A stretch of DNA of 64,000 nt from Lunularia cruciata (lineage: Eukaryota > Streptophyta > Marchantiopsida > Lunulariales > Lunulariaceae), in assembly GCA_948567375.1 (NCBI GenBank), contig OX419756.1, positions 23,228,552-23,292,551 on the forward strand, read 5' to 3'. Shown here one piece after another: positions 20,784 to 31,724 of the stretch (the stretch's first letter is position 1; each line of letters begins with the position of its first letter). A program made the translations under genes and the position numbers. Under the pieces are notes generated by a model that saw only the letters and a program-made list of their open reading frames with translations, was not told the DNA's origin and searched no databases.

Positions 20784-23353
20784 CTAATCCGATCCGATGT
20801 CTACTTCTTCTTTGGCTTTCAAACCTGAACACAAAGTAATCTTACCTCCTACTACTCTGTCCTTGGGTTTCAGATCATCTACTTCTTCTACCAGATCCAG
20901 CAATTCTCTTTCTTGATCTGAAATTTCACTAGTGTGCAGTCTATCTAACTCCTTATCTCCCGACCCACTCTTCTCTAATGTCTCTGATGGCAACTCCAAA
21001 GACATTTGGACTCCTATGTTATCTACTTTGGGTTTTGCTCTAACATCTTTCCAAAGTTTTTCTAGCTCTATTTTCACTAAGTCTAATCTAATTGAAATGT
21101 TATCCTATACCTCTAAAACCTTTTTGTCTACAAGAGTTCTTAATTTGATCAACAAGGCATTCATCTCGGTGTCTTTTGCTTGTTTGCGCCTTGTCTCTTG
21201 CACCAACAGCTTTAACTTGTGCAGTCGTGCTTCTTCAATTTGAACGCTGGCTTCTGTACTTAACATCGCGTTCACCCTAAGAACTATCTCCTTCAATGGC
21301 TCCAATCTTGTCTTCCTTTCTCGTTCCCAATCTGCAAGCCATTCCTCTTGGTACATTGCCAACTCTGCCTTGAACTCGGCTTTCACCGTCTCCTTCTCCG
21401 TCTCCTTCTGTACAACTTTCTCTTCCTGATTACAAAGTAACTCTTGTAATCTCTCTTCTTCTCTATACTGCTCAGCCAACTCTCTTTGCCAGAGTTGCTT
21501 CTTCTCCTCCATACTCTCCATCACTCTATCGAGTTCTTGATCCTTCGCTGCTATCCTCGCCATAGCATAAGTTCTACTCTTGAATCAACAAACTGTTGCT
21601 TCAAGATTTCATATTCAGCTACCTGTTTCTCTCTTGCTATGTCACTCTTCCTCACAAGATCCTCTTGATAGCTCACTTCCCTCTTCAAGTCATCCATTAC
21701 CTGACTTCTCTCTATTGCCTCCGCTCGTAGTACTTCTCTCTCCTCCTCACCTCGGGTTATACTTCTCTTCAACTCCAAGTTCTCTTCTTCTAATCTTGAT
21801 AAGACCTGCAGAACAGTCTTCACCTCTGGACAAGTTGACTGCATCTCCTTCTTATGGTACTCTAGTTTCACCAATAGAGGACACACCACCTCTCGCAGGT
21901 ACTCGACTCCATCACTGGCAACTACTTCCTTCCGCGGAGTGGTCTTTCTTCTCTCCTCGTGTTCTCTTGATACTCGCCTTCTTCTCTGGAGTCTTTGTAT
22001 CGGGATTGATGCCTCACTGCCCGAGCTTTCTCCTGCCTCTTCCTTCACGATACTCGGCCCCGCTTCACACTTTGCCTTACGTCTTGAGCAAACCCCTTGC
22101 TACACTACGATCTTCCTTTCCTCAGGCACCGGGACTTCGTCTTCCAACGGCAAGTTGTCTTCGGCCTCCAACTCGGCTTGCACTTCTTCTTCTTCTTTGT
22201 TAGCCACTGGCACTAATGTCATCTCTCCTCCTTCTTCATTGTCACTGCTCGTATCTCCACTCTACAATGTCAGCTCAGGTTCCTCCTCATGTTCCGAGTC
22301 TTCTGTCTTGAGCTCGGCCTCGCCTTCTGAGTCTTCATCTTCCGACTCAATTACTACCATACTTTGCCTCGGGTTACTTCTCTGCATCTTCCAAGGTTTC
22401 TTGCTTCCTTCGGCTTCTCCTTGCCAACTCCTCTTCTTTGTCGGGGTACTCACTACGACCTCCATGTTCTTCCCTATCTTCACGTAGTAGTCGTTTGTGC
22501 TCCAGATTTGGAGAATGTACTGCTGCTCCTCGACGTCGACCTCCTTTTGCACATCAAGATGGAAGTGCGACACCATCCGAGTCCGCTCTGCCGAGTTTAG
22601 TAAATTGAGCCCAAGGTAGGAGTGTGCTGCAAACGGCACAATGTAGTGTGGAGGCGACTTATCCCGCAAATTCCACACCATCTGCCTTGTTCTCCCGTGA
22701 AAACACCTTGCCCAATTGATAGGTTCTCCTGCAAACAACTTATAGAAGAACACCGCTTGGTGTTTCATCACATAAGTCGTTCTCTCCGGCTTCAAGATTG
22801 CCATGAGAGCACTCACAATCCCTCTCTTCACTGGATCCTTGCAACTCTCAACTTTGTACCCATTCTTTGTTCTTTTTGACGAGAAGGCATCTCTCACCTC
22901 CTGCGTCTCCTGAGCTATCTCTCCTTTCTCCAAGAACGTGGCTCCCTGCTCCGAGCCTGCCTCCTTCCCAAGTACAAGTCTCCAATCCGACTCTGTCCAG
23001 CAAGCCGGATTTCCTCTCTTCCCTTCTTCCTCGGGTCCATCAAGACACTTACTCTCAATGATTTCTATCATGAATCCTGGAAAACTCACGTTCTAGTTCC
23101 ATGCCAGAAATGTGATCCAAAGTCGGCTCAAGACTTCAATCCTCGCTATCACATCTAACCTCCAAATTGCATGATTTCTCACGGCAAATTTGGAGTTCTT
23201 CTTCCCTCCTCCCATCTCTTCTACTTTCTCACTTTCTCTCAATTTCACTCTCGTGACTTCTCCCTTGTGCACTAACATGAGTCCAACTCTATTGCCCTTT
23301 CCCCGATCACCTGCATGACGACTCCTCAACGGCAAAGGAAAATTGATCAACAT
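20784..23353 (-). pseudogene. LTR-ORF, best-preserved copy (solo LTR L-c)
   Basis: About 855 codons from MLINFPLPLRSR to EEVDIGSD, broken by about four stops and one small frameshift (near 21560). At least two stops look like single C-to-T or G-to-A changes (Trp to TAG near 23093, Gln to TAG at 22262). Open pieces: 23089-22262 (275 aa), 22048-21551, 21563-21105, 21077-20784. Layout: basic N-terminus; globular part with LDVIARIEVLSRLWITFLAWN, RTKNGYKVES, AVFFYKLF and INWARCFHGRTRQMVW; Glu/Asp-rich middle; coiled coil of about 400 residues with Leu/Glu/Lys heptads; Lys/Glu tail. No catalytic motif is recognised and the family is unknown to me. Confidence 0.75.
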
Positions 23354-23372
23354 TTTGTCGTTGCAGTTTCAA

Positions 23373-23380
23373 TTTTTATA
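23373..23380 (-). promoter_or_regulatory. TATA box of LTR-ORF (subfamily II)
   Basis: TATAAAAA begins 27 nt before the ATG at 23353. Spacing and context (CTCTATAAAA) are identical at 42849 and 52789. With a start site about 30 nt downstream of the TATA, the first usable ATG could instead be MGGGKK (23215), also conserved. Confidence 0.5.
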
Positions 23381-23910
23381 GAGTTGCGCTTCTTTGTCTT
23401 CCGTCACTTCGAGTTCCTACCAAGAAATCACACCTCCAACATGCACCTGTCACTGTCAATCAACCTTCGCGCGTATGAGCCACCAGTTTTCAAACGGCCC
23501 CTTCTTGAATTTCTCGCCCCAACGAAAGGTTGTTAGACTGTCTTTGCCTCAGGTTGAGCTCCTCCTGATCCAAAGACAATTTACTTTGGGTTGTATGCTG
23601 ACAGGACATTTTTGAGTACTTCGCCTTATGACCCAAAGTCACTTTACTTTGGGTTTCATCCCGAAGACTCCTTTCTTTGCTTTCTTTAGCCATACATGCG
23701 CAATCCGACTTCTCTATACAACTTCTTCTCCTTTATTTAGAAAAAACAAAAAATGTGTGCACCACACTCTTGTCTGAGTATGACTACACCATTGAGGATA
23801 GACCAAGAAAGAAACATGCAAATGCTGATTTGTTATCTAGAGTCTATGATCATGATGGAGATGAGCCAGTAGATGATTCCTTCCCAGATGAGGAGCTCAT
23901 GACAATCTGA

Positions 23911-24675
23911 GTCACTCAAGAGGTTCCAATGGAGTACAAGGAGATTGTGTATTTTGTGACAAGAGGTAACTATCAAGAAGGGATGCATGTTAGGGAGAGG
24001 AAGGCCCTTGCAGCAAGATCTAGACCTTACACTATGATGGAGGATATTCTTTTTCACCAAGGAGCAGATGGTCTACTTCAAAGAACAATGGGTAAGGAAG
24101 AGTCTATCCTACTCATAAAGCAGTTTCATGAAGGTTTAGTATGTGGAGGACACTTTGCAAGAAAGGTGACTGCTTTCAAGATTCTAGATGCAGGTTACCA
24201 TTGGAGAGGGATTTTCAAGGATTGTCTTGAAACTCAAAACTTGTCATGTTTGTCAAGCTTTTGCTAGAAAGTCTACATCCACTCTACCACTTAGATCAAT
24301 TCCATTGCTAGGACCTTTTGAGAAGTGGGGAATTGATTTTGTTGGTCCTCTCAATAGAACCCCAAGGAACAATCGGTACATTGTGGTAGTTATTGATTAC
24401 TTTACCAAGTGGGTTGAGGTTAGACCATTGAGGGACAATAATGAAGATGAAGTGGGTAGATTTCTTTATGAACGCATTATCACTAGGTTTGGATGCCATT
24501 TGGAGTTGGTTTCTGATAGAGGAGGGGAGTTTACAGAGAGCATTACTACAGCCATGCTACAACATTTCTCTATCACACATAGAGTTACTACATCCTATAA
24601 GCCAAATTCCAATGGCTTGGCAGAGAGAACCAATCAGACCTTGTGCATGATGTTGGCCAAAGATGCAGAAGTTGC
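23911..24675 (+). pseudogene. pol: Z-c integrase, truncated
   Basis: Zinc-binding N-terminus: GGHFARKVTAFKILDAGYHW with the HVCQAF CxxC-like part in the next frame. Catalytic core (24188-24679): GIDFVGPLNRTPRNN (first Asp), YIVVVIDYFTKWVEVRPL, VSDRGGEFTES (second Asp) and GLAERTNQTL (Glu), so the D-D-E triad is present. It stops at DAEVA (24675), where copia sequence begins; the C-terminal domain and 3' LTR are missing. One frameshift near 24240 separates the zinc domain from the core. Confidence 0.85.
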
Positions 24676-26040
24676 ATAATGTTTTCAATTGACAACTTGA
24701 AGACGTCTCTATCTTGTTACAATAAGATTTTAGTACAAATAATGTATCTGATCTATGCTTGAGAGGTGCAACATCAACTATTTGTGTGAATTTTTCCACT
24801 ATGACTAGAAAATAAAGGTTACCTTGGAGTGATCTAGTACCCATAAGCCCAACCAAATTTGCATAAACTTGTTGAAGTTTTACAATGGTAGTGTGTGAAA
24901 TACCATGGATGGCAATTGTTGATGCATGGTGGGACTTAGCTAGAACATAGGGTTTGTAGATCCCATGAGGTAGATTGCTATAGCAAAGTATCCCTATACC
25001 AAAGTTTCATATTTTTCCCATATTTGAGGCTCCAAGGTGCCCTAAACATTGGTGCCATAGTGTGGTATTGTTCTTGATGGCTATAGCAATGATTCAGATG
25101 GATAAATGATCAAGCAATCAAGCTTATATAGGCAATCAACTATATTTGTAAGTGCTAGCATATGTTTGTCTTTGTGTATAGTTGCTTTGCTTCCTTCAAA
25201 GAAAACCCATGCACAAGCAACCCTAGCCATACAAATAGAGAATAGTGTCATTCCAAGGTTGGAGCAAAGCAAGCAATGATGAAAAGAAAGTGTCTTACCA
25301 ACCATTGTGTGGACACAAAATGTACCTATACCTATAGCATTGGAAGTGCAACCATCTTTAAGGATAACTAGTTTATAGATACCCAAAGTCTTGTAATCAT
25401 GAAGAGCATCACCATCATTGGTGATGTGACAAGTTGCATCATAGTCAAGGACTAATCTGCCAAACCTTGTTTGTGATGTTGTAGACATACCCAAGAGTAA
25501 CCACTCATGGTCTTGGATAGAAGAGAAAAATCTATATGTTATCCAACTAGATTTAGTTGTTGCACCTACAATGGGTGGTACTTGGCTTAGTGTGTTGTTG
25601 ATTGCCATTATATGAACATGGTTTTGGAGAAGTCCACCTAAGGTGGTTCTATGGGGTAAATTGGTTTGTTGATTGTGGCATGGGTACCCATGAGGGAAAC
25701 CCAACTAGCTTTAACATACACTCTCTTGATGTTGTCTTTTGCCACAATAATTGCAAGTGATGTTTGTCTTGTTTCTTCTCGGTAGATAAGTTGTTGCTAC
25801 AAAAATTGATTTATGTTCCTTTCCTAATCTGCCCTAGCACAAAGTTCTTCACTATGTAGTGCTAATTCAACATCAGCTACCTCGAGCCCACATGTTCCTA
25901 TAGCAGTTGTGGGAGTCATGACAAGTGGTAGGCATTCTAGTGTTGGAAGTGATCTCAATAGAGTTGTAGCTTGAGCATCCTCCTCAATGTCAGTTCCAAA
26001 AATGGGCAATCCATTGGAGAGCATGCAAGAAAGCAATAAC
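24676..26040 (-). mobile_element. Ty1/copia fragment: gag, protease, start of integrase
   Basis: Minus-strand order is that of Ty1/copia. UBN2-type gag end (26036-25824, GTDIEEDAQATTLLRSLP); CCHC knuckle CNYCGKRQHQESVC (about 25757-25714); protease (25704-25081) with LVLDYDATCHIT where DSGAT is expected; GAG-pre-integrase motif LWHQCLGHLG (about 25060); integrase core start (24856-24676) with GNLYFLVIVEKFTQ. It ends at 24676 against Z-c integrase. It has many stops and no LTR was recognised. Confidence 0.8.
25081..25704 (-). pseudogene. pol: copia protease and gag-pre-integrase
   Basis: A 207-aa open piece. The protease has FGRLVLDYDATCHITNDGDALHDYKTL, where the usual catalytic D-S-G-A-T is D-Y-D-A-T, so Asp is kept but Ser-Gly is lost. 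GCTSNAIGIGTF and LSFHHCLLCSNLGMTLFSI match the copia protease C-terminal half. NIVDCLYKLD begins the pre-integrase region, which continues in another frame with LWHQCLGHLG. It is a remnant with no plausible activity. Confidence 0.7.
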
Positions 26041-27044
26041 TGCTGAGAGTGTCTCTACATTGCAAAGTTTGAGAGTGTTGAATTCACATAGAAGGACAAT
26101 GTTGTGCATATATACATCACTAGACAACATACATCAATGTCAACATCATACGCTATAGAAGCACAACTCACACATAAGTCATACATAGACTCTAAACTGC
26201 CCTAATAATCAGATTGTTTACAACTCTCAAATCTACTCAACTTAGATCAGTACTTGATCTGTCACTCTATAAACTAGCAACAACTGGGCGCTGATTATAA
26301 TCAAGCCACACTCATTCTAGCTAAGAGAATCAATTTGATGCTTGCCGGCCTCTGTCCACCATAGCTAGGAACTCGAAGGCTCAACATCAGAGAAGTGAGC
26401 CCTTTGGAGCTGCACTTTGAAATTATACCTCCAGACTTGAGCTAGGTCTGAAACCCTTCAGGTCCCACTGATGGTACACTAGATGGTGCAAATGGTGGAA
26501 AGTGATGGTGGGCCCTACCGTGAAGTCAGTACCCCAAACACAAAATCTGACCGTCAAAAAGTAGTCCTTGAGAAACTACTAAAAAACTCTAACTACTATC
26601 ACTACAACTCTAGGGTCCAAGCAATCTAGATGCAACACTACAAATGGTGTAAGAGCTATTGTGCATATATACATTGTTACACAACGTACATTGCTATCAA
26701 CATCATACACTATAGAAGCACAACTCATACATAAGTCATACATAGACTCTAAAGTGCCAAAATTGCCCCCCAAGCTAGGGGTTAGGTCCCTCTAACTCCA
26801 TATAGCATCTACTTTAAGTATATGGTATACCCTATGATAGGCAAAGATCAGGAGGTCGGGTGCTATGGAGCCCCATCGTTAGTCGCCTGTCTGCAATCTA
26901 TACCATATAATGAATGAACTAGCTATAGGTCAAGTACATCTAAGACATAACTACTGTCCTTGAGGAACCATCATGAGTGGAGGAGTCATACATAACATAT
27001 GCCATCCTCTCAAACAACTATCACACACTAACATAGTAGTATCT
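26041..27044. repeat. Unresolved repeats, no coding seen
   Basis: No convincing protein. Two direct copies of about 100 bp lie at 26103-26202 and 26660-26759 (sharing TGTGCATATATACAT and CATACATAGACTCTAAA). Between them, 26207-26362 matches R-a LTR sequence at 12338-12491. These may be decayed LTR ends of R-like or other elements. L-d starts at 27045 after TATCT. Confidence 0.5.
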
Positions 27045-30000
27045 TGTGGTGCCCACATTTTTTGTTTTTTCTCTATTTATTAGCATTTGAGGGAAGAAGT
27101 AAGCACGGAAAGCTGAATTGCAAAAGAAGAAGGGACGGAAGTGACTTTGGAGGAAATCCAAAGAAGGCAAGATCAGATCTGATGATGGAGGTACTCAAAA
27201 GAAGGGTACAATGGAAAAAAGTCCAAAGAGCATTGTCTTCAAGACGTAAGGCGCAGGTGATACAAAGACCGTCTATACACCTTGGTACATAGCAAGAAAG
27301 TACACTTCAAGAAACGGCATAGGCAGAAGAAAAATGTCTTGACAGTGACAGGACATCAACACACAAAAGAGAGGAGGTCAAATTTGAAATAGACTGAACA
27401 ATGACTGCAATTTGGGGTAATATAAGATTGCAATTGCGCATGGACAAGTTGAATATGCCAAGTAAATTTCCAATTCCTTTGAGTAGTCGTCTTGTAGAAA
27501 TGCATGTCCGGAAGAGTGAAATGAGAGTGAAATTTTCCAAAATCCAGAAGGGGTTAGAGTGTCTCGTCCAAGAGAGGGCATTGTCTTTTAGTGTCAAAGA
27601 ACGCAAGAGCAGATCATGGCAAAGAAGGTCACAAATGCTCTGGCGGTGCAAAGTTTCACAATTCTTAGGTTAGATGATGTAGCCAAAATTGAAGTCTTGA
27701 ATAGACTTTGTATTACGTTTGTAGCATGGAATTGGAATTTCAGTTTCCCAAGAGTGATAACAGAGATAGCTACCAGTAATTGTGAGGAGGGTCCCGAAGT
27801 TGAAGGGAAGAAAGGAAATCCGGCTCGGTGGACTGAGTCAGATTGGAGGTTAGTATTGGGGAAGTAAGCAGGAGAGCCAATGGGGATCACCTTCTATTGG
27901 AAGTGTGATGCTGCAAAAGAGACGGCGGAAATTTGAAACTCTTTCTTTGCTCCGAGAACCACAAATGGCTACAAGGTGGAGTCCTATCGGGATCTGATTA
28001 GGAGAAGTATCATGGGGGCAATGATGGCCATGTTCAAGCCTGAACAAACAACGTATGTGAACATGCAGCAAGCGGTCTTCTTCCACCAGATGTTTGTAGG
28101 GGTCAAGGTGAATTGGGCAAAGTGTTTTCACCACCAAACGAGGCAGATGGTGATCAATTGGCAAACATGTTCTCCTCCCCATTATTTTGCACCATTTGCA
28201 GCACACTTCTACTTCGGGTTGAATTTGCTAACAATGGAGGAGTGGCAGCGCATGGTGTCCCATTTCCATCCTGACTTAAGGCGGGAAGCGGACAAAGAAG
28301 AGCAGCAATATATGATACACCTGCAAGCCAATGATGAGCACTTCTTGAACACAAGACAATGGAAGATGGAAAAAGTCACAAGTCCGGAGACAAAGAAGCA
28401 CAGTAAACCCGAAGAAGCAAAGTTGCCTCTAGCTCAAAGGAAGACTTGAAGACTGGTTGTGCAGAATAAGAAGATGGTGAGAGAAGCATCATTGGAATCA
28501 AAGTCTGGAGAAGAAACCAAGTTGCAAGAATAGGAATCCAAAGAAGATGAACTCACCTTAAAAAGTGAGGAGTCTAGATGTGATAGTGAGGGGGAACCTG
28601 AGGTTCAGCAATCGGTGGCAGTCAGTGAAGCTTGTCATGCGATGATTGATAGAGTACCCGGAACAACAAGTCATTGTGTAGCCATGGTGGTGAATAAGCA
28701 AAGACCAAAGGAAAAGGAGGAGTATGCTGCGGGGCCGAGTTCAATTGGTAAACGAGAAGAAAGTTCAGCTGCGGTGTCTCTAAAGATACAAAGATCGCAT
28801 CTTTGGATGAAGGAGCCAATGAAGGAGCCGAAGACTGAAGACGAAGACGGTGACAAAGATAAAGATAACTTTGGTGGGATATTGTTTTTGACAAAGGTTG
28901 TCACACTATTGCTGGAGCTATTGAAGGAGCATTGGAAATGGAATTCTCCAAGATTGTAGAAAGAGGATGAATGAGTTGCAGGTGGTGAAGCATCTGTTGA
29001 GTGAAGTGAAGGGGTTGCAGGACCAACAAGTCCAAAGAAATGAAGAAATTGGAGAACTTCAGAGAGATGAAGTCTTGAAGAAGAAAGCTTTTGAGATGTT
29101 ACAAGAGAGTTGCGAGTCAAAAGAGAAAGAACTGCAAAGGCAAGCAGGAGAATTGAAGGAGCAGGCAATGTGGCTGAGCAAAATGAAGGAGGAAGTGAGT
29201 GATGTGCGCATTGAGAATATTCATTTGAAGGTGACGGCGGCAATGATGGAGCAAGAGTTGGATAGCTTGAAGAAAAGTGCAGCGGGAAAGGATCAAGCAT
29301 GGCAGAGGGAGTTAGCAGTCATGCATGAAGAAGAAGGACGATTACAAGAGCTGGTCCAAAGTGCTGAGTTATAGAGTACACAATATGTGGAGGAGAACAA
29401 GATGCTTGCTGCGGAGTACAAAGATGAGTTGAAGATGTACCGCGAAGAGTTGAAGGTAGAGCGCTCTTGAGGATATGAGTTGGAATCAGTAGGAGAAGTT
29501 TCAGGGAAGTTGAGAGCAATCTTGAGCACAAAGGCTGAAGGGAGATTGGAAGAAGCACATCTACATGAGTTGAAGTTGCTTGTGCAGGAAACTTGGAAGA
29601 GAAAAGCCAAAGATGTGGATATGAACACATTGCTGATCCGATTGGGGGAGCGGGTAGACTAGAAGATGTTAGAAGTAGAAGACAATGTTAGTCTCAGATT
29701 AGATTTAGTCAATTCGGAGTTAGAGAAAATTAGGAATAATGTGACAGCAGAGAGGAAGTCGGATGTTGCAGAAGTAGGAATTCAGGTGTCATTGGACTTA
29801 TTATTAGAGACATTAGAGAAGAGTGGGTTAGGAGATGAAGAGTTAGATAAGTCACTCCTTAGTGTTATTGTAGTTCCTAGTGTAGAAGTAGTAGAAGTAG
29901 TGAAGCAATTGGTAGAATTAGCTATACCCAAAGAAGGAGAAGTACTTGAAAGATCATCGGGTTTGGAAGCCAATGATGAGGTAGACATAGGATCGGGGTA

Positions 30001-30796
30001 GTACAATTTTGAGATAGAAAGAGGCACATATGAAGAGATGGATTGTCAGTTTGGATCTGCAGGTAGGAATAGATGTTAGGAAGCGGTGCATAGGTAGGAA
30101 GAACTGCCATTTTCTTCAGTGTTTAAGGGGAGCATTTACAATACTATATTGTTCAATATTCATATTTTTGAAGATAGATAAAGCAAAGTGTTGTTTTCAG
30201 TGCTTGTTGTTTGAGCTTAATTCCGATTATCAATTCCGTGTTTGTGTTTGTGAGTGTGTGGAGAATTCCGAAGTGCAAGTCAGTGTGTATGTGGGTGTTG
30301 GATTCTGCAGCCTTGATCTTTATTTTGTGTGTTTGATCCTGAGTGAAGTGCATTGGAGCAATGCCTTGATAGATCTGACAGGAATTGTAGTGTTGGTAGT
30401 ATTCTGCATTTGAGAGTGCAACACAAAGTTGATGTGAAGCAATTTCGATTGAGTAAGTTGTGCCTTCAATGGAGAGGTGGAACACAATTCTGAGGCAAAA
30501 TTGTTCATAATGAAGTGCCACATTCGGGAGAATCTGAATCATCACAATCAAGAGTTGTTTGGACAGAATTTGCTATGTTGTGATTATGTGTTTGTGTAGT
30601 TGTGACAAGTTGTCAAGATTGTGAGCTTGTTACTCTCTTCTGGGTGTAGTTTTTTCCCAAGAGATTAAAGAAGAAATCAAGAATAACAACAAGTTACTGT
30701 TTGACTTTGTATTTGACCAATTCTGAATCATATCTCTGTGGGTACAAACTTTACTTACCCGCTTACCGCAAAAGTGATATTTGCCGGGTTGTCACA
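27045..30796 (+). repeat. L-d 5' LTR
   Basis: 3752 bp, TGTGGTGCCCACA...GGGTTGTCACA. Subfamily I. It contains TATA boxes at 27421 (for the LTR-ORF) and 30120-30127 (TGTTTAAG, for genomic RNA). Its partner is 35541-38743. Confidence 0.93.
27455..30001 (+). pseudogene. LTR-ORF, copy in L-d 5' LTR
   Basis: Start MPSKFPIPLSSR at 27455. A frameshift precedes the MAKKVT block (27616). The globular part runs to about 28450 with TTYVNMQQAVFFHQMF and NWAKCFHHQTRQMV. An acidic and Lys-rich spacer follows, with GPSSIGKREE near 28735. The coiled coil (28967-29374 and 29480-29830) is the longest open stretch, then SVEVVEVVKQLV and a tail ending EVDIGSG, TAG at 30001. The position is U3, upstream of the TGTTTAAG box, so in the genomic RNA it would be the last gene. 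Confidence 0.75.
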
Positions 30797-30803
30797 TGAT
30801 TTT

Positions 30804-30823
30804 TGGCACCACTGCCGAGGATA
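30804..30823 (+). promoter_or_regulatory. L-d primer binding site (tRNA-Asp type)
   Basis: TGGCACCACTGCCGAGGATA, 7 nt after the LTR, about 15 of 20 matches to the complement of plant tRNA-Asp. The 7-nt gap TGATTTT is shared by all L copies. Confidence 0.7.
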
Positions 30824-30884
30824 CAAAACTTGGAAGTAGAAGAATACAAAGCCAAATTCAAAACGGGGCATCAAAGGAATATGA

Positions 30885-31461
30885 ATGTCTGCATCAAGAG
30901 AACAACAAGAAGAGAGAGTCAAAGACAAATGTTGCATTGTGAAGAAGAAGAACGTCTGAAGATCCAATCTACTTTGGCCAAGACTGAGCAAGAAGCATTG
31001 GACGGTCAACTTCTTCACAAAGTTCAAGAATCTTTATGAGAACTCAAACAAAAGAGACGTGAAGGAGGGTGGCAAGGCTACTTTTCATCCCTGTCTTCCA
31101 AGAAGAAGAAAGACTCAAGCGGGCATACATATGCATTACGACCCAAAAGACCGACTTCCCCTAAAGTTGTAAAGGAAGTCAAATTCATTAAGAAGTTTGT
31201 TTGCAAAAAGACAGCACAAACACTTACGGAAGAAGAGTGTCTGCATCTAGTACAAACAATCCCCTGATTGTCCCAAAGAAATTTCAAAAACCAGGTTGAA
31301 GGTATGGAACCTCTTACTTCTAATTGGGTTGAAGTCGACACAACCAAAGAAGAATTTGTCAAAGAAAACCCCACTTTGAACTTGACAAATTGGAACCCTT
31401 GGGCAGACAACACGGTGTCCATACCAAGTAGCTCTTTGGTTCCCGTAAGTTCAAAATTGTG
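30885..31461 (+). pseudogene. gag: L-d gag, N-terminal remnant
   Basis: Matrix-like N-terminus with GGWQGYFSS and TLTEEECLHL blocks, stops near 31037 and 31266, then LNLTNWNPWADNT. At about 31455 the sequence jumps from the start of the capsid to the charged spacer ahead of protease (31465-31720). Capsid and all three knuckles are absent. The joint falls in short AAATT-like homology, fitting a deletion. Confidence 0.8.
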
Positions 31462-31724
31462 AAGGTAGAAACTTGTGCGGGGAGGAAGAATTGACCTCCC
31501 GAAGAAGTAAGTTCTACGTCTTCGTTCTCACAAAAAATGAAGAGATTGTGACCAAAAGCTATCCTTTCTGTTAAGGAGGAAAAGGTCCTAGCAAAAGCTA
31601 AAGCAAAAGCCTTGTAGAAAGAAATTAAGAAAGCAGTACTCCGCACGCGGGAGATGAGTTTGGAGGAAAATACGAAGACACAACCTCCAGTTTTTCCAGC
31701 GGATATCAAGTCCAAAGTAAAGAC

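Larger units (their letters stand above)
19992..23766 (-). mobile_element. L-c: solo LTR of family L (subfamily II), minus
   Basis: 3775 bp. Minus strand reads TGTGGTGCACACA...GAGTTGTCACA. It is flanked by a perfect 5-bp duplication, CTCTT at 19987-19991 and 23767-23771. Removal restores Z-c pol. It holds the best-preserved LTR-ORF in the window (23353-20784) with its TATA box (23380-23373). The minus orientation is opposite to L-b in the same host element, so the two were independent insertions. Confidence 0.95.
19561..23910 (+). pseudogene. pol: Z-c RNase H, split by solo LTR L-c
   Basis: First part 19561-19991: tether region KALKAFEELKQSPIVAP, then PFILNTDASNVAAIGCTL (RNase H Asp) and IAYASSHMVSTKKNY. 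A frameshift near 19855 precedes FGLKKFRHYLIG and the TDHQG-type motif. At 19991 the frame enters L-c and resumes at 23772: RWMILL joins SEYDYTIEDRPRKKHANADLLSR, the classic end of Ty3 RNase H. The reading across the excised LTR is exact. Confidence 0.85.
12492..24675 (+). mobile_element. Z-c: Ty3/gypsy element split by two solo LTRs
   Basis: Order on the plus strand: internally deleted 5' LTR, leader ORF, gag, protease, [solo LTR L-b], RT, start of RNase H, [solo LTR L-c], rest of RNase H, integrase, then loss of the 3' end at 24675 where a copia fragment begins. Removing L-b and L-c with one target copy each restores continuous pol codons, so the nesting is secure. The pol is dead: protease Asp is His, RT FIDD is FIND, and several stops occur. 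Confidence 0.9.

Noticed and set aside
20784-23353. LTR-ORF as a captured or host nuclear gene at this locus
   Set aside because: It is found at the same LTR position in six dispersed LTRs with target duplications around them, so it belongs to the element. An ancient capture is possible but not visible here.
24676-26040. Copia fragment as an intact insertion into Z-c integrase
   Set aside because: No LTR, no target duplication, and Z-c integrase does not resume beyond it.
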